DNA of 62,491 nucleotides from Nocardioides sp. (GTDB lineage: Bacteria; Actinomycetota; Actinomycetes; Propionibacteriales; Nocardioidaceae). Within the stretch, counting starts at the first letter, position 1. Each line of letters starts with the position of its first letter. The position numbers were made by a program, and so were the translations under genes. Location: contig NZ_JAOPWY010000186.1 of NCBI RefSeq assembly GCF_025965415.1, positions 1-62,491 on the forward strand, written 5' to 3'. The notes under the pieces are model-generated. The model was not told the origin of the DNA. It searched no databases and saw only the letters and a list, made by a program, of their open reading frames with translations. This document shows positions 33,312 to 41,796 of the stretch, piece by piece.

Positions 33312-34313
33312 TCATGCGTCTACGGCCGCCACCACCGCTGCCGCGGCTGCCACGCCCCGCTGGCGCGGGACGCGTACGCCGCTGATCAGCAGCGGCGGAG
33401 GGTCGGTGACCTTGGAGACCCGGTGGCTCGCTGCCGCGACGAGGTCCCGCTCCTTGAGGCTGTCGGCGTCCCGCGAGATGCACAGGTCGCGCAGCGCGAG
33501 GTCCAGCGCGATCGTCAGCTGGTGGTCGTCGACGTGCTCGCCGTGCTTGGCGCGGCGCGGCACCAGGACCGGGAACTTGCCGTTCTCCAGCGCCATCAGC
33601 GCGATGCCGGTGCCGGCGTGGGCGACCACGACATCGGCGTCGCGGATCGCTGTGCGCATCTCCTCCGCGGGGACCCGCGCCCGGCCGTCGATGCCGAGGC
33701 CGGTCGTGTCGGTGCAGCCCGTCTGCCAGAGCACCTGGGTGCCCGACGGCACGAGCGGCACCAGGCGCTCGAGGAGTCGCCGGAAGCCGTAGTCCTCCTG
33801 GGTCCCGAGGCTGACGACCATCGACCGGATCGAGGGCCGGGCCGTCGGGGTCACGTCGTAGAGGTCCCACGGGGACGCGAGGTAGTGCCACGACCCCTTG
33901 TCGAGGTCGCTGGACTGGCTGAACGTGGTGATGCCCGGCATGGCGGCCATGGCCCGCCCGGACAGCGACGGCTTGTCGCGCCGCGTGGCGCTCTCGATGT
34001 AGACCGTCTCGATGCCGCGCAGGCGCGCCTGCGGGAGCACCGCGAGCGCGAGGGCGGCGCCGGTGCTGACCACGAGACGTACGTCGTGCTCGCGGAACAG
34101 CGTGCGGGCCGCGAGGGCGTTGCGGGCGACGGCCGCCCCATCACGGGGCGGGCACGGCAGCATCCAGTGGACCTGCTCGCCGGCGAGCATCGACTCGGTC
34201 TGGGGAGTCCGCACGGTCACCCAGACGACGTCGTCGCCGACGCCGAGGCGGGGGCGGAGCGTGTGGAGCTGCATGAGGTGGCCGCCGTCGTTGGCCACGA
34301 GCAGGGTGGTCAT
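33312..34313 (-). CDS. Fused Alg14/Alg13-type (PssD/PssE) glycosyltransferase
   Basis: A 333-residue protein joining two parts that are separate in most systems. The N part (about 1-165) is Alg14-like: LLVANDGGHLMQL (GGH loop), VRLVVSTGAALALAVLP and ETVYIESATRRDKPSLSG, the membrane-recruiting half. The C part (about 170-333) is Alg13/MurG-like: MVVSLGTQEDYGFRRLL, QVLWQTGCTDTT, VVVAHAGTGIALMALENGKFPVLVPRR, the nucleotide-sugar site. It is the last gene of the eight-gene coupled operon; its ATG overlaps the stop of the upstream aminotransferase. Confidence 0.85.
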   Translation of the reverse strand: MTTLLVANDGGHLMQLHTLRPRLGVGDDVVWVTVRTPQTESMLAGEQVHWMLPCPPRDGAAVARNALAARTLFREHDVRLVVSTGAALALAVLPQARLRGIETVYIESATRRDKPSLSGRAMAAMPGITTFSQSSDLDKGSWHYLASPWDLYDVTPTARPSIRSMVVSLGTQEDYGFRRLLERLVPLVPSGTQVLWQTGCTDTTGLGIDGRARVPAEEMRTAIRDADVVVAHAGTGIALMALENGKFPVLVPRRAKHGEHVDDHQLTIALDLALRDLCISRDADSLKERDLVAAASHRVSKVTDPPPLLISGVRVPRQRGVAAAAAVVAAVDA

Positions 34314-35440
34314 GCGTGGTTCCTCTCGGGGTGTGCCTCGACCGCGGCGGCGAGCACGTCGACGACGCGGTCCTGCATGGCCTCGGTCAGGTGCGGGTGC
34401 ATCGGCAGCGAGAGGATCTCCTCCGCCGCCGCCTCGGCCACCGGCGCGGTGCCCGGCCCGAGACCCAGGTGCGCGTAGGCGCCCGTGCGGTGCACCGGGT
34501 AGGGGTAGTGGATCCCGGCGCCCACGCCCGCCCGGCCGAGCTCGGCCAGGACCCGGTCGCGCTCGGCGACCCGCACGACGTAGAGGTGCCAGACGTGCTC
34601 ACCCTCGGCCCCCAGCAGCGGACGTCGTACGCCGCCGACGTCGGTGAGGAGGCTGTCGTAGCGGGCGGCCGCGCGGACGCGGAGCTCGTTCCACTTCTCC
34701 AGCCGGTCGAGCTTGGCCCGCAGGTAGACCGCCTGGATGGTGTCGAGACGGGAGTTCATCCCGATCACGTCGTGCACGTAGCGGACCGAGGAGCCGTGGT
34801 TGCGCAGTCGGCGGAGCTCGGCGGCGATCGTCGCGTCGTCGGTCGTGACGGCGCCGGCGTCGCCGGCCGCACCGAGATTCTTGCCGGGGTAGAAGCTGGT
34901 CGCCCCGACGAGCGCCAGTCCCCCGGAGCCGCGCCCGGCGTGCCGGGCGCCCTGCGACTGCGCGGCGTCCTCCACGAGCGCGACGCCTGCTGCCTCACAC
35001 ACCTCTGCGAGCCGGTCCATCGGCGCCAGCTGGCCGAACAGGTGGACCGCGACCACGGCCTGGGTGCGGTCGGTGATCGCCACCTCCACGGCCGCCGGGT
35101 CGAGGAGCAGGCGCTGGTCGTCGACGTCCACCGGCACCGGCACGGCGCCGATCCGCGAGACCGCCTCCGCCGTCGCGACGAAGGTGTTGGCGGGGATGAC
35201 GACCTCGCCACCGGGTCCGACACCCGCCGCGCGCAGGGCGAGCTCGAGGGCGTCGGTGCCGTTGGCGACGCCGACGCAGTGCTCGACGCCGACGAACTCG
35301 GCGTACTGGTGCTCGAAGTCCGCCACCGGCGGGCCGTCGACGAAGGCGGTCGCGGCGAAGACGGCAGCGATGCCGGCCTCCACCTCCGCCGCGACCTCCG
35401 CGTGCTGCGAGGCGAGGTCGACGAAGGGGATGCTTGTCAT
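34310..35440 (-). CDS. DegT/DnrJ/EryC1 sugar aminotransferase (WbpE-like)
   Basis: A 376-residue PLP aminotransferase adding an amino group to a keto nucleotide sugar. The PLP Lys is Lys187 (SFYPGKNLGAAGDAGAV); VEDAAQSQGA provides Asp/Gln contacts; GVANGTDALELAL binds the phosphate. The opening IPFVDLASQHAEV is typical of WbpE-like 3-aminotransferases, which act after a WbpB oxidase such as the one at 38224. It is coupled by ATGA overlaps on both sides. Confidence 0.88.
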   Translation of the reverse strand: MTSIPFVDLASQHAEVAAEVEAGIAAVFAATAFVDGPPVADFEHQYAEFVGVEHCVGVANGTDALELALRAAGVGPGGEVVIPANTFVATAEAVSRIGAVPVPVDVDDQRLLLDPAAVEVAITDRTQAVVAVHLFGQLAPMDRLAEVCEAAGVALVEDAAQSQGARHAGRGSGGLALVGATSFYPGKNLGAAGDAGAVTTDDATIAAELRRLRNHGSSVRYVHDVIGMNSRLDTIQAVYLRAKLDRLEKWNELRVRAAARYDSLLTDVGGVRRPLLGAEGEHVWHLYVVRVAERDRVLAELGRAGVGAGIHYPYPVHRTGAYAHLGLGPGTAPVAEAAAEEILSLPMHPHLTEAMQDRVVDVLAAAVEAHPERNHA

Positions 35441-36081
35441 GCGTGGACTCCGATCCGGATGGGTCGAGCAGGTACGCCGGCCCAGGTCTCCCCGGGCGGC
35501 AGGTCTTCGAGGAGCACGGACCCCATGCCGAGCGTGGCGTCGGCCCCGACGCGCACGCCCTCGCGCACGCTGGAGTTCATCCCGAGGTAGGCGGCCTCGC
35601 CGATCTCGACGTCACCGCCGAGGGACACGCCCGCGCAGATGGTCGCGAAGTCGTGCACGGTGCAGCCGTGGGTCAGCGCGACCTGCGGCATCAGCACGAC
35701 GTGCCGCCCGACCTCGACGTCGGCGGTGAGCACGACCCCGTCCAGCACGATCGAGCCGACGCCGATGGAGCAGCTGCCGGGCAGCACGACGCGCGGGTGG
35801 ACGACGGACGTGTAGCGGGCTGCGTCCACCCCGAGCATGTCGAGGCGTACGGCGACCCGGCGGCGGAAGCGGCCCTTGCCCAGCGCGAGCACGACGTCGT
35901 GGTCGACGATGTCGGGGACCAGGTCGACGGACCCGAGCACCGGGGTGAGGCCGTGCAGCGTGCCCCAGGTCGCGGGGTTGTCGTCCACGATGTTGACCGG
36001 GCCTCCGTGCCGCATCATCACCGCCACGGAGGTGGCCTCGCGCGCCAGGCCGCTGGCCCCCACGAGCAGCAGGCCGGTCAC
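35437..36081 (-). CDS. PglD/NeuD-type sugar O/N-acetyltransferase
   Basis: A 214-residue enzyme with an N-terminal Rossmann-like part (LLLVGASGLAREA, then NIVDDNPATWG) and a C-terminal left-handed beta-helix of hexapeptide repeats (SIGVGSIVLDGVVLTADVEVG, then HVVLMPQVALTHGCTVHDF with the likely catalytic His). This layout is that of PglD, which acetylates a 4-amino sugar. The start is GTG 36081, overlapping the upstream stop as GTGA. It pairs naturally with the aminotransferase at 36078. Confidence 0.85.
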   Translation of the reverse strand: MTGLLLVGASGLAREATSVAVMMRHGGPVNIVDDNPATWGTLHGLTPVLGSVDLVPDIVDHDVVLALGKGRFRRRVAVRLDMLGVDAARYTSVVHPRVVLPGSCSIGVGSIVLDGVVLTADVEVGRHVVLMPQVALTHGCTVHDFATICAGVSLGGDVEIGEAAYLGMNSSVREGVRVGADATLGMGSVLLEDLPPGETWAGVPARPIRIGVHA

Positions 36082-37229
36082 GGTCGCCACGCGGTGCTGA
36101 GGGCGTCGCAGACGCGCGCCTGCTCGGAGTCGGTCATCTGGTGGAACAGCGGCAGGATCAGGGTGCGGTCGGTGAGCCGCTCCGTGACCGGGAGCGGCAC
36201 GTGGTCGCGGTCCGCGTGCGCCGGCTGGCGGTGGGCCGCCATGATGCCGCGCCGGGCGGAGATGCCGGCCTCGGCGAGGTGCACCATCATCTCCTCGCGG
36301 TCCAGCGGGTGGTCGGGCAGCACCTCGAGCCAGCAGGACTGGAAGTTGGTCGTGCCCCACTCCGGGTCGGCGACCATCCGCAGTCCGGGCAGGTCGGCCA
36401 CGGCCTGCGCGTAGGTCGCGGCGAGCTCACGTCGGCGGGCCACCATCGCGGGGAGGCGGCCGAGCTGGACCAGGCCGACGGCGGCCTGCAGGTCGGTCAT
36501 CCGGAAGTTGAAGCCGATCTCGGCGTAGGACTCCGGCGGCGCCAGCACGCTCGCGTGACGGTCGGCGGCGGAGACGCTCATGGCGTGCTCGCGCAGGCGC
36601 CGGGCCCGGTCGGCCCAGTCGGCCCGCGACGTGGTGAGCATGCCGCCCTCGCCGGTCGTCAACAGCTTGCGGGGGTGGAAGGACCACGCGGCGATGTCGG
36701 CGCCCGCGCCGACGGGACGACCGTGGGCGGTGGATCCCGCCGCGCACGCGGCGTCCTCGATCACCGTGATGCCGAGGGGGTCGCACCAGGCCCGGACGGC
36801 CCGCAGGTCGAGCGGCACGCCGCCCTGGTCCACAGCGATCACCGCCCGCGTCCGGGCGGTGACCACTGTGGCGATGGTGGCGGGGGTCAGGTTGCCGGTC
36901 GTCTCGTCGACGTCGGCGAACACCGGCGTGGCACCGACGTACGTCGGGGCGTTGGCGGTGGCCACGAAGGAGAACGACGGCACCACGACCTCGTCGCCGG
37001 GTCCGACCCCGGCCACCACGAGCGCCAGCTGCAGCGCCGTCGTGCAGTTGCTGACCGCCACGGCGTGGGCCGCCTGCTGGGACTCGGCGAACGCCGCCTC
37101 GAAGGCGGCGACGCGGGGGCCCTGGGCGACCCAGCCGGAGCGCAGCACCTCGGACACGGCGGCGACCTCCTCCTCGCCGAGCCAGGGCTGCATCACGTTG
37201 ATGCGGGAGAGCTGCTGGTCGAGGCTCAT
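36078..37229 (-). CDS. DegT/DnrJ/EryC1 sugar aminotransferase (PglE-like)
   Basis: A 383-residue PLP enzyme, second of its family here. The PLP Lys is Lys188 (WSFHPRKLLTTGEGGML); VIEDAACAAGS and VSNCTTALQLAL are the cofactor contacts. The N end INVMQPWLGEEEVAAVSEVLRSGWVAQG fits the PglE/ArnB type that aminates C4 of a 4-keto sugar. It directly precedes the PglD-like acetyltransferase. A 4,6-dehydratase to supply its substrate is not clear in the window unless the protein at 37226 has that role. Confidence 0.88.
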   Translation of the reverse strand: MSLDQQLSRINVMQPWLGEEEVAAVSEVLRSGWVAQGPRVAAFEAAFAESQQAAHAVAVSNCTTALQLALVVAGVGPGDEVVVPSFSFVATANAPTYVGATPVFADVDETTGNLTPATIATVVTARTRAVIAVDQGGVPLDLRAVRAWCDPLGITVIEDAACAAGSTAHGRPVGAGADIAAWSFHPRKLLTTGEGGMLTTSRADWADRARRLREHAMSVSAADRHASVLAPPESYAEIGFNFRMTDLQAAVGLVQLGRLPAMVARRRELAATYAQAVADLPGLRMVADPEWGTTNFQSCWLEVLPDHPLDREEMMVHLAEAGISARRGIMAAHRQPAHADRDHVPLPVTERLTDRTLILPLFHQMTDSEQARVCDALSTAWRP

Positions 37230-38227
37230 CGCGCCACCGCCGCCTCGGGCCGTCCGGCGGAGATCTCCTCGCGCAGCGGGCGCCACCACTCGACCAGGTC
37301 GCGGAGGCCCTCCTCCAGTCCCGTGCGGGCGACGAAGCCGAGGTCGCGCTCGGCGGCGCAGGTGTCGGCCAGGCGGCGTACGACGCCGTTGACGCCGCGC
37401 TCGGGCCCGTGCTCCACCGACAGGTCCGAGCCCATGACGTGGAGCAGCGTCCGGGCCAGGTCGAGCAGGCTGGTCTCCTCGCCGCGGGCGACGTTGTAGA
37501 CGCCCTGCACCACCGGAGAGGCGGCGGCCAGCACGTTGGCGCGGGCGATGTCGGAGGTGAAGACGAAGTCCATCGTCTGTCGTCCGTCGCCGAAGATCAG
37601 CGGAGGTCGACCGTCGTCGATCCGCTCCATCCACCGCACCAGCACCTCGGTGTAGAGGCCGTGCACGTCCATCCGCGGTCCGTAGACGTTGAAGTAGCGC
37701 AACGCGACGTAGTCCAGGCCCCTCATCGCCCGGAAGCTGCGGAGCATGCCCTCGTTGAAGGTCTTCGCCGCGCCGTAGAAGGTGTCGTTGGCGTAGGGGT
37801 GCTGGGACTCCGGCGTGGGGAACTGCTCGGCCAGTCCGTAGACGGACGCGGACGAGGCGGCGACCACCTTGTCGACGCCGGCGTCCGCCGCCGCCTCGAG
37901 GACGTTGAACGTCCCGTCGACGAGCACCTCGAGGGCGAGCCGCGGCTCCTCCGCGCACTGGGTGATCCGGATGGCGGCCTGGTGGAACACCAGGTCGCAG
38001 CCGCGGGTCAGGTCGTGGACGAGGTCGCGGTCGCGGATGTCGCCGCGCACGAGCTCGACCCGGTCGCCGGCGAGGGCGTCCTCGAGGTTGGCCTCCCGCC
38101 CCCGCACCAGGTTGTCGAGCACCACGATCCGGGCGACGTCGGCCTCGAGGAGCTGGTCGACGAGCGTCGAGCCGATGGTGCCGGCGCCGCCGGTCACGAG
38201 GGCGGTGGCCCCGGCGAGCGCGGTCAT
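37226..38227 (-). CDS. NAD-dependent sugar epimerase/dehydratase (extended SDR)
   Basis: A 333-residue Rossmann enzyme acting on nucleotide sugars. The cofactor loop is VTGGAGTIGSTLVD (about 11-24); HQAAIRITQCAEEP, SSASVYG and the catalytic YGAAK (Tyr-x3-Lys) are present; YFNVYGPRMD and GDGRQTMDFVFTSD are typical of UDP-glucose 4-epimerase relatives. Reaction could be C4 epimerisation or 4,6-dehydration. Both ends overlap neighbours by ATGA. Confidence 0.85.
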   Translation of the reverse strand: MTALAGATALVTGGAGTIGSTLVDQLLEADVARIVVLDNLVRGREANLEDALAGDRVELVRGDIRDRDLVHDLTRGCDLVFHQAAIRITQCAEEPRLALEVLVDGTFNVLEAAADAGVDKVVAASSASVYGLAEQFPTPESQHPYANDTFYGAAKTFNEGMLRSFRAMRGLDYVALRYFNVYGPRMDVHGLYTEVLVRWMERIDDGRPPLIFGDGRQTMDFVFTSDIARANVLAAASPVVQGVYNVARGEETSLLDLARTLLHVMGSDLSVEHGPERGVNGVVRRLADTCAAERDLGFVARTGLEEGLRDLVEWWRPLREEISAGRPEAAVAR

Positions 38228-39363
38228 CGGACGACCTCGAGGACCGGCTCGGCGACGGTCGGGCGGGGCACCGGTGGGGGTCCCGCCGGCACCGGGTGGG
38301 CGTCGACGGCCGGCGCGTGCGACGAGTCGGAGAGGCGCCGCGAGGCCTGCTCCAGCACCTCGAGCACCCGCAGGCCGGACCGTCCGTCGGTGAGCGCCGG
38401 GCGTCCCTCGCGGATCGCGGCCGCGAACTCTCCGACCATCGAGCCCAGCGCCTCCCGCTCGGGCAGGGCCGGTGACCAGGTGTCGCCCAGCCGGTAGGAG
38501 ACCGACGAGGCGGCGCGGTCGGTGCTGCCCACCGACGTACGGGCCAGGTCGACGCCGCGGTCGTAGATGCTCAGCCGCTGCTGGGGGTTGAGGTCGTCCC
38601 AGACGAGGGTGCGGCGCGAGCCGCCGATCACCATCTGGCGGATCTTGGTGGGGCTGAGCCAGTTGACGTGCACGTGGGCCAGGCCGTTGTCGGGCAGGGG
38701 CAGCGTCAGGTGGCCGACGCACGCCCTGCCGGCGCCGATGGGGTCGGCACCCGTGGCGCCGATGCCGACCGTGGGCAGCCCTCCGGGCAGCACGAAGTCG
38801 AGGATCGCGAGGTCGTGCGGCGCGAGGTCCCACAGGACGTCGATGTCCGGCTGGATCAGGCCGAGGTTGATGCGCACCGAGTCGATGAAGTGCACCTGGC
38901 CCAGCTCACCGCTGACCACGAGGTCGCGCATCTTCTGGACCGCGGGGGTGTAGCAGTAGGTGTGGTCGGTCATCAGGACGAGACCCTGCTCCTCGGCCAG
39001 GTCGACCATGGCCCGCCCGTTGGCCACGCTGTCGGCCAGCGGCTTCTCCACCAGCACGTGCTTGCCGGCGCGGAGCGCCTGGAGCGCGAGTCCGTGGTGC
39101 GTGCGTGCCGGGGTGGCGATCGCGACCGCGGTGATGTCCGGGTCGTCGAGCACCCTCTCCAGGCTGTCGGTCACCTCGACGTGGGGACCGGCGACCTGCC
39201 GCGCCCGGTCGAGGTCGAGGTCGCAGACCATCCGGAGGTCCCAGTGCGGCGAGCCGCCGAAGTTGCGGACCAGGTTGGGTCCCCAGTAGCCCGCGCCGAT
39301 CACGGCGATGCCCAGCCGGGTGCTCGGGGTGGTGCCCGGCGTGCTGCTCGGGTCGGTGCTCAT
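38224..39363 (-). CDS. Gfo/Idh/MocA oxidoreductase (WbpB-like)
   Basis: A 379-residue NAD-dependent dehydrogenase. The Rossmann motif is GIAVIGAGYWGPNLVRNF; the family catalytic Lys is in HVLVEKPLADS; LIQPDIDVLWDLAPHDLAILDFV is close to WbpB, which oxidises C3 of UDP-GlcNAcA. With the acetyltransferase at 39360 and the aminotransferase at 34310 it would give the WbpB-D-E set for 2,3-diacetamido uronic acids; the WbpA dehydrogenase is not in the window. The last 70 residues are Pro-rich and probably disordered. Confidence 0.82.
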   Translation of the reverse strand: MSTDPSSTPGTTPSTRLGIAVIGAGYWGPNLVRNFGGSPHWDLRMVCDLDLDRARQVAGPHVEVTDSLERVLDDPDITAVAIATPARTHHGLALQALRAGKHVLVEKPLADSVANGRAMVDLAEEQGLVLMTDHTYCYTPAVQKMRDLVVSGELGQVHFIDSVRINLGLIQPDIDVLWDLAPHDLAILDFVLPGGLPTVGIGATGADPIGAGRACVGHLTLPLPDNGLAHVHVNWLSPTKIRQMVIGGSRRTLVWDDLNPQQRLSIYDRGVDLARTSVGSTDRAASSVSYRLGDTWSPALPEREALGSMVGEFAAAIREGRPALTDGRSGLRVLEVLEQASRRLSDSSHAPAVDAHPVPAGPPPVPRPTVAEPVLEVVR

Positions 39364-39989
39364 CGCGCCTCCTCCAGTCGTCCGTGGGTCTCCACGTAGA
39401 CCTCGCCCGACCTCGGGCAGATCCATCGGTCGTGCGAGTCGGAGACGAGGGGTACGCCGCTGCGACCGACCCATCCGACCTGGCGGGCAGGGCTCCCCAC
39501 GACGAGGGCGTGGTCGGGCACGTCCCGGGTCACGACGGACCCGGCGCCGACGCTGGCCCAGCGTCCGATGGTCACCGGCGCCACGCAGACCGCGCGCGCC
39601 CCGACGGCCGCTCCCTCGCGGACGGTCACCCCGACCGCCTCCCAGTCCTCGGCCCCCTTGAGCCGCCCGTCGGGCGTCACCGCCCGGGGGTAGGTGTCGT
39701 TGGTGAGCACGACGGCGGGGCCGATGAAGACGCCGTCCTCGAGGACGGCCGGCTCGTAGACCAGCGCCTGGTTCTGGACCTTGCAGCGCTCGCCGATCCG
39801 GGCGCCGGGGCCGACGTAGACGCCGCGACCCAGGATCGTGTCGGCACCCACCTCGGCGCCGGTGCGGACCACGCACTGGTCCCACACCTGGGCGCCGGGG
39901 CCGACGCGGGCGCCGTCCTCGATGGACGCTGTGGGGGCGACGACGGTGTCGGCTCCCCTGCGGGTGGGCGGGCGGGACATCGTTGTCAT
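39360..39989 (-). CDS. Hexapeptide-repeat acetyltransferase (WbpD-like)
   Basis: A 209-residue left-handed beta-helix protein. Repeats run from ASIEDGARVGPGAQVWDQ through VGADTILGRGVYVGPGARIG to PVTIGRWASVGAGSVVTRD; the loop VLTNDTYPRAV is typical of WbpD-like N-acetyltransferases. The C end carries HDRWICPRSGEVY, a short Cys-containing tail. Start ATG 39989 overlaps the stop of the glycosyltransferase gene. Confidence 0.85.
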   Translation of the reverse strand: MTTMSRPPTRRGADTVVAPTASIEDGARVGPGAQVWDQCVVRTGAEVGADTILGRGVYVGPGARIGERCKVQNQALVYEPAVLEDGVFIGPAVVLTNDTYPRAVTPDGRLKGAEDWEAVGVTVREGAAVGARAVCVAPVTIGRWASVGAGSVVTRDVPDHALVVGSPARQVGWVGRSGVPLVSDSHDRWICPRSGEVYVETHGRLEEAR

Positions 39990-40828
39990 GTTCGTGAGCT
40001 TTCGTCTCGTTGCCAGGTGGTGAAGTCTCCGGACCGCAGGGCCCGTCGGGCGCCGGCCTGCGCGGCCAGGTGGACCGCGACGAAGACCGGGAGCCGGAGG
40101 GCGAGCCCGGGGCGGCTGACGGCCAGGCCGAGGAGGGTGCGCACGCTGGTGCGCGAGGCCGGTCGGCGTACGCCGAGCCGGGCGGCCTGGGCGTTGCCGG
40201 TGGCGACCCGGATCCGGCGGCGGACCAGGTCGCGCACGGTGCGCGGCGGGTGGACGACGGCGACGGCGTCGGCGACGACGCGTCGCTCGTCGGTCCCGAA
40301 CGAGTCGGACATGCCGAGGTCGTCGCTCATCATCCGCGGCAGGGCGGTGACCCGCGCCTGGGCCTGCTCGGACAGGACGACCACGCCCCGTCCGAAGAGC
40401 CCGGACTCCACCTGCGGCAGCGACTCCCAGACGTCGTAGTACCAGCGCACCCAGCGCGAGCAGCCGGCCCGGGGCACGTCGCGCCGCGGCGCGGTCGCCA
40501 GGACGTGGTCGCGGGTGATCGGCTCGAGGAGCTGCATCACGGCGCTGCCGTGGAGCTCGATGTCGGCGTCGAGGTGGACCCGGGGGAACACGTCGGTGGC
40601 GGTGTTGCCCACCCGGACGGCCTCGGCCTTGGACGGCTGCTGGATCTCGATGACCCGTGCGAGCGGGTCGGCCAGGCGGGCGACCTCGGCGGTCTGGTCG
40701 GTGCAGCCGTTGCAGACCACGACCACGTCCAGGTCGTCCCCGCGGGTGCCCTCGCGCAGCGCACGCAGGTTGCGACCGATCGTGGCCGCCTCGTTGTGCG
40801 CCGGAATGATGACGCTGGCAACGGCCAT
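39986..40828 (-). CDS. GT2 glycosyltransferase
   Basis: A 280-residue GT-A enzyme, first gene of the coupled operon. ATG 40828 is 6 bases after GGGGGAG. Motifs: SVIIPAHNEAATIGRNL, DVVVVCNGCTDQT, then VHLDADIEL (DxD) and MMSDDLGMSDSF with acidic catalytic residues. A hydrophobic amphipathic segment near the C end (LRLPVFVAVHLAAQ) may associate with the membrane. The acceptor is unknown. Confidence 0.85.
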   Translation of the reverse strand: MAVASVIIPAHNEAATIGRNLRALREGTRGDDLDVVVVCNGCTDQTAEVARLADPLARVIEIQQPSKAEAVRVGNTATDVFPRVHLDADIELHGSAVMQLLEPITRDHVLATAPRRDVPRAGCSRWVRWYYDVWESLPQVESGLFGRGVVVLSEQAQARVTALPRMMSDDLGMSDSFGTDERRVVADAVAVVHPPRTVRDLVRRRIRVATGNAQAARLGVRRPASRTSVRTLLGLAVSRPGLALRLPVFVAVHLAAQAGARRALRSGDFTTWQRDESSRT

Positions 40829-40873
40829 CCCCAACTCCCCCAAGTCGCGTGCCCGGCAGAACGGCCGGCACGC

Positions 40874-41677
40874 TCAGATCATGGGGAGTGCGGGGCCCGG
40901 CGCGGGCCGCGCTCGGGTGGTTTCGCCCATTTTGGGGAGTGCCACGCTCGACCGGGCCACCGAGAACCCGATGTCCTGGGTGCGGAGGTTGCGCAGGTGG
41001 AGCATCAGCCGGGCCATCTCGAGGGGGGACCACTCCTCGTCGACGGCAGCACCGGAGGCCACCGTGCTGAGCGCTCGGTGCAGGTCGAGAGGGTGCTTGC
41101 GGAACTCGGCGTGCAGGGTGCCCTCCATGACCTGCTGCAGGTAGTCGAGCTGGACGGCGGGCGCCGACCCGTAGCGGTAGGTCGCCGCCAGGTCGTTGTC
41201 GGCCGCCAGCTGCGCGAGGGCCCGCCAGTCGAGGGCGAGCAGGTGGTCGACGCGTCGACCCGTCCGGGACTCGGCCTCGGCGACGGCCCGGTCGGGGCGC
41301 GCGGACGCGTCGGCCGCGGTGAAGGCGCCGAGCGGCAGGGACTCGACCGACCCGAGCGTTCCTCGCGGGTCCAGCTCGACCAGCATCACCGAGTCGATCG
41401 ACTGCGACCCCGGCAGCCAGTCCACGTCCCCGCTGCCACCGGGCCGGGTGCCGACCATCAGGATCGTCTCCCCCGGTGCGCCGGCGGGACGCTGGGCGAG
41501 GCTGGCGAAGGCGCCGTCGATGCGGTCCAGGCGCGCCTCCAGGCGCAGCCCGACCGCGACGACGCCCGCGACGACCAGCAGGCCCAGGACCGCGACGGTC
41601 CCCAGCACCACGCGTACGCGTCGCCGGCGCGGGCGGCCCGGCGGTGCGGGCGCGCGGACCAGCTGTCGCGTCGCCAT
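40874..41677 (-). CDS. LytR-CpsA-Psr (LCP)-like protein, degenerate
   Basis: A 267-residue membrane-anchored protein; ATG 41677 follows GGTGAGGAGCA. A basic N end and one helix (about 24-45) lead to an external domain. Its plan is LCP-like: ETILMVGTRPGG, then SQSIDSVMLVELDPRGTLGSVESLPLGAF, as in DTILLVGxD...SDTxMLxxxDPxxxxVxxxSIPRD. The conserved Arg/Asp pair of the SIPRD segment is replaced by LPLGA, so transfer of polymers to the wall is doubtful. It lies 45 bases upstream of the eight-gene operon and 119 bases from pth, and probably belongs to the EPS locus. Confidence 0.6.
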   Translation of the reverse strand: MATRQLVRAPAPPGRPRRRRVRVVLGTVAVLGLLVVAGVVAVGLRLEARLDRIDGAFASLAQRPAGAPGETILMVGTRPGGSGDVDWLPGSQSIDSVMLVELDPRGTLGSVESLPLGAFTAADASARPDRAVAEAESRTGRRVDHLLALDWRALAQLAADNDLAATYRYGSAPAVQLDYLQQVMEGTLHAEFRKHPLDLHRALSTVASGAAVDEEWSPLEMARLMLHLRNLRTQDIGFSVARSSVALPKMGETTRARPAPGPALPMI

Positions 41678-41796
41678 CGGGTGCTCCTCACCGCCGGGGA
41701 CCTCCGACGCTAGGGCGTCGGTCAGGGGCCGGGCGTGGCCCAAACGGGGGAAAACCCACCGGCGTCTTCGACCCGCGGGTGCGGCAGGTGCGGGAC

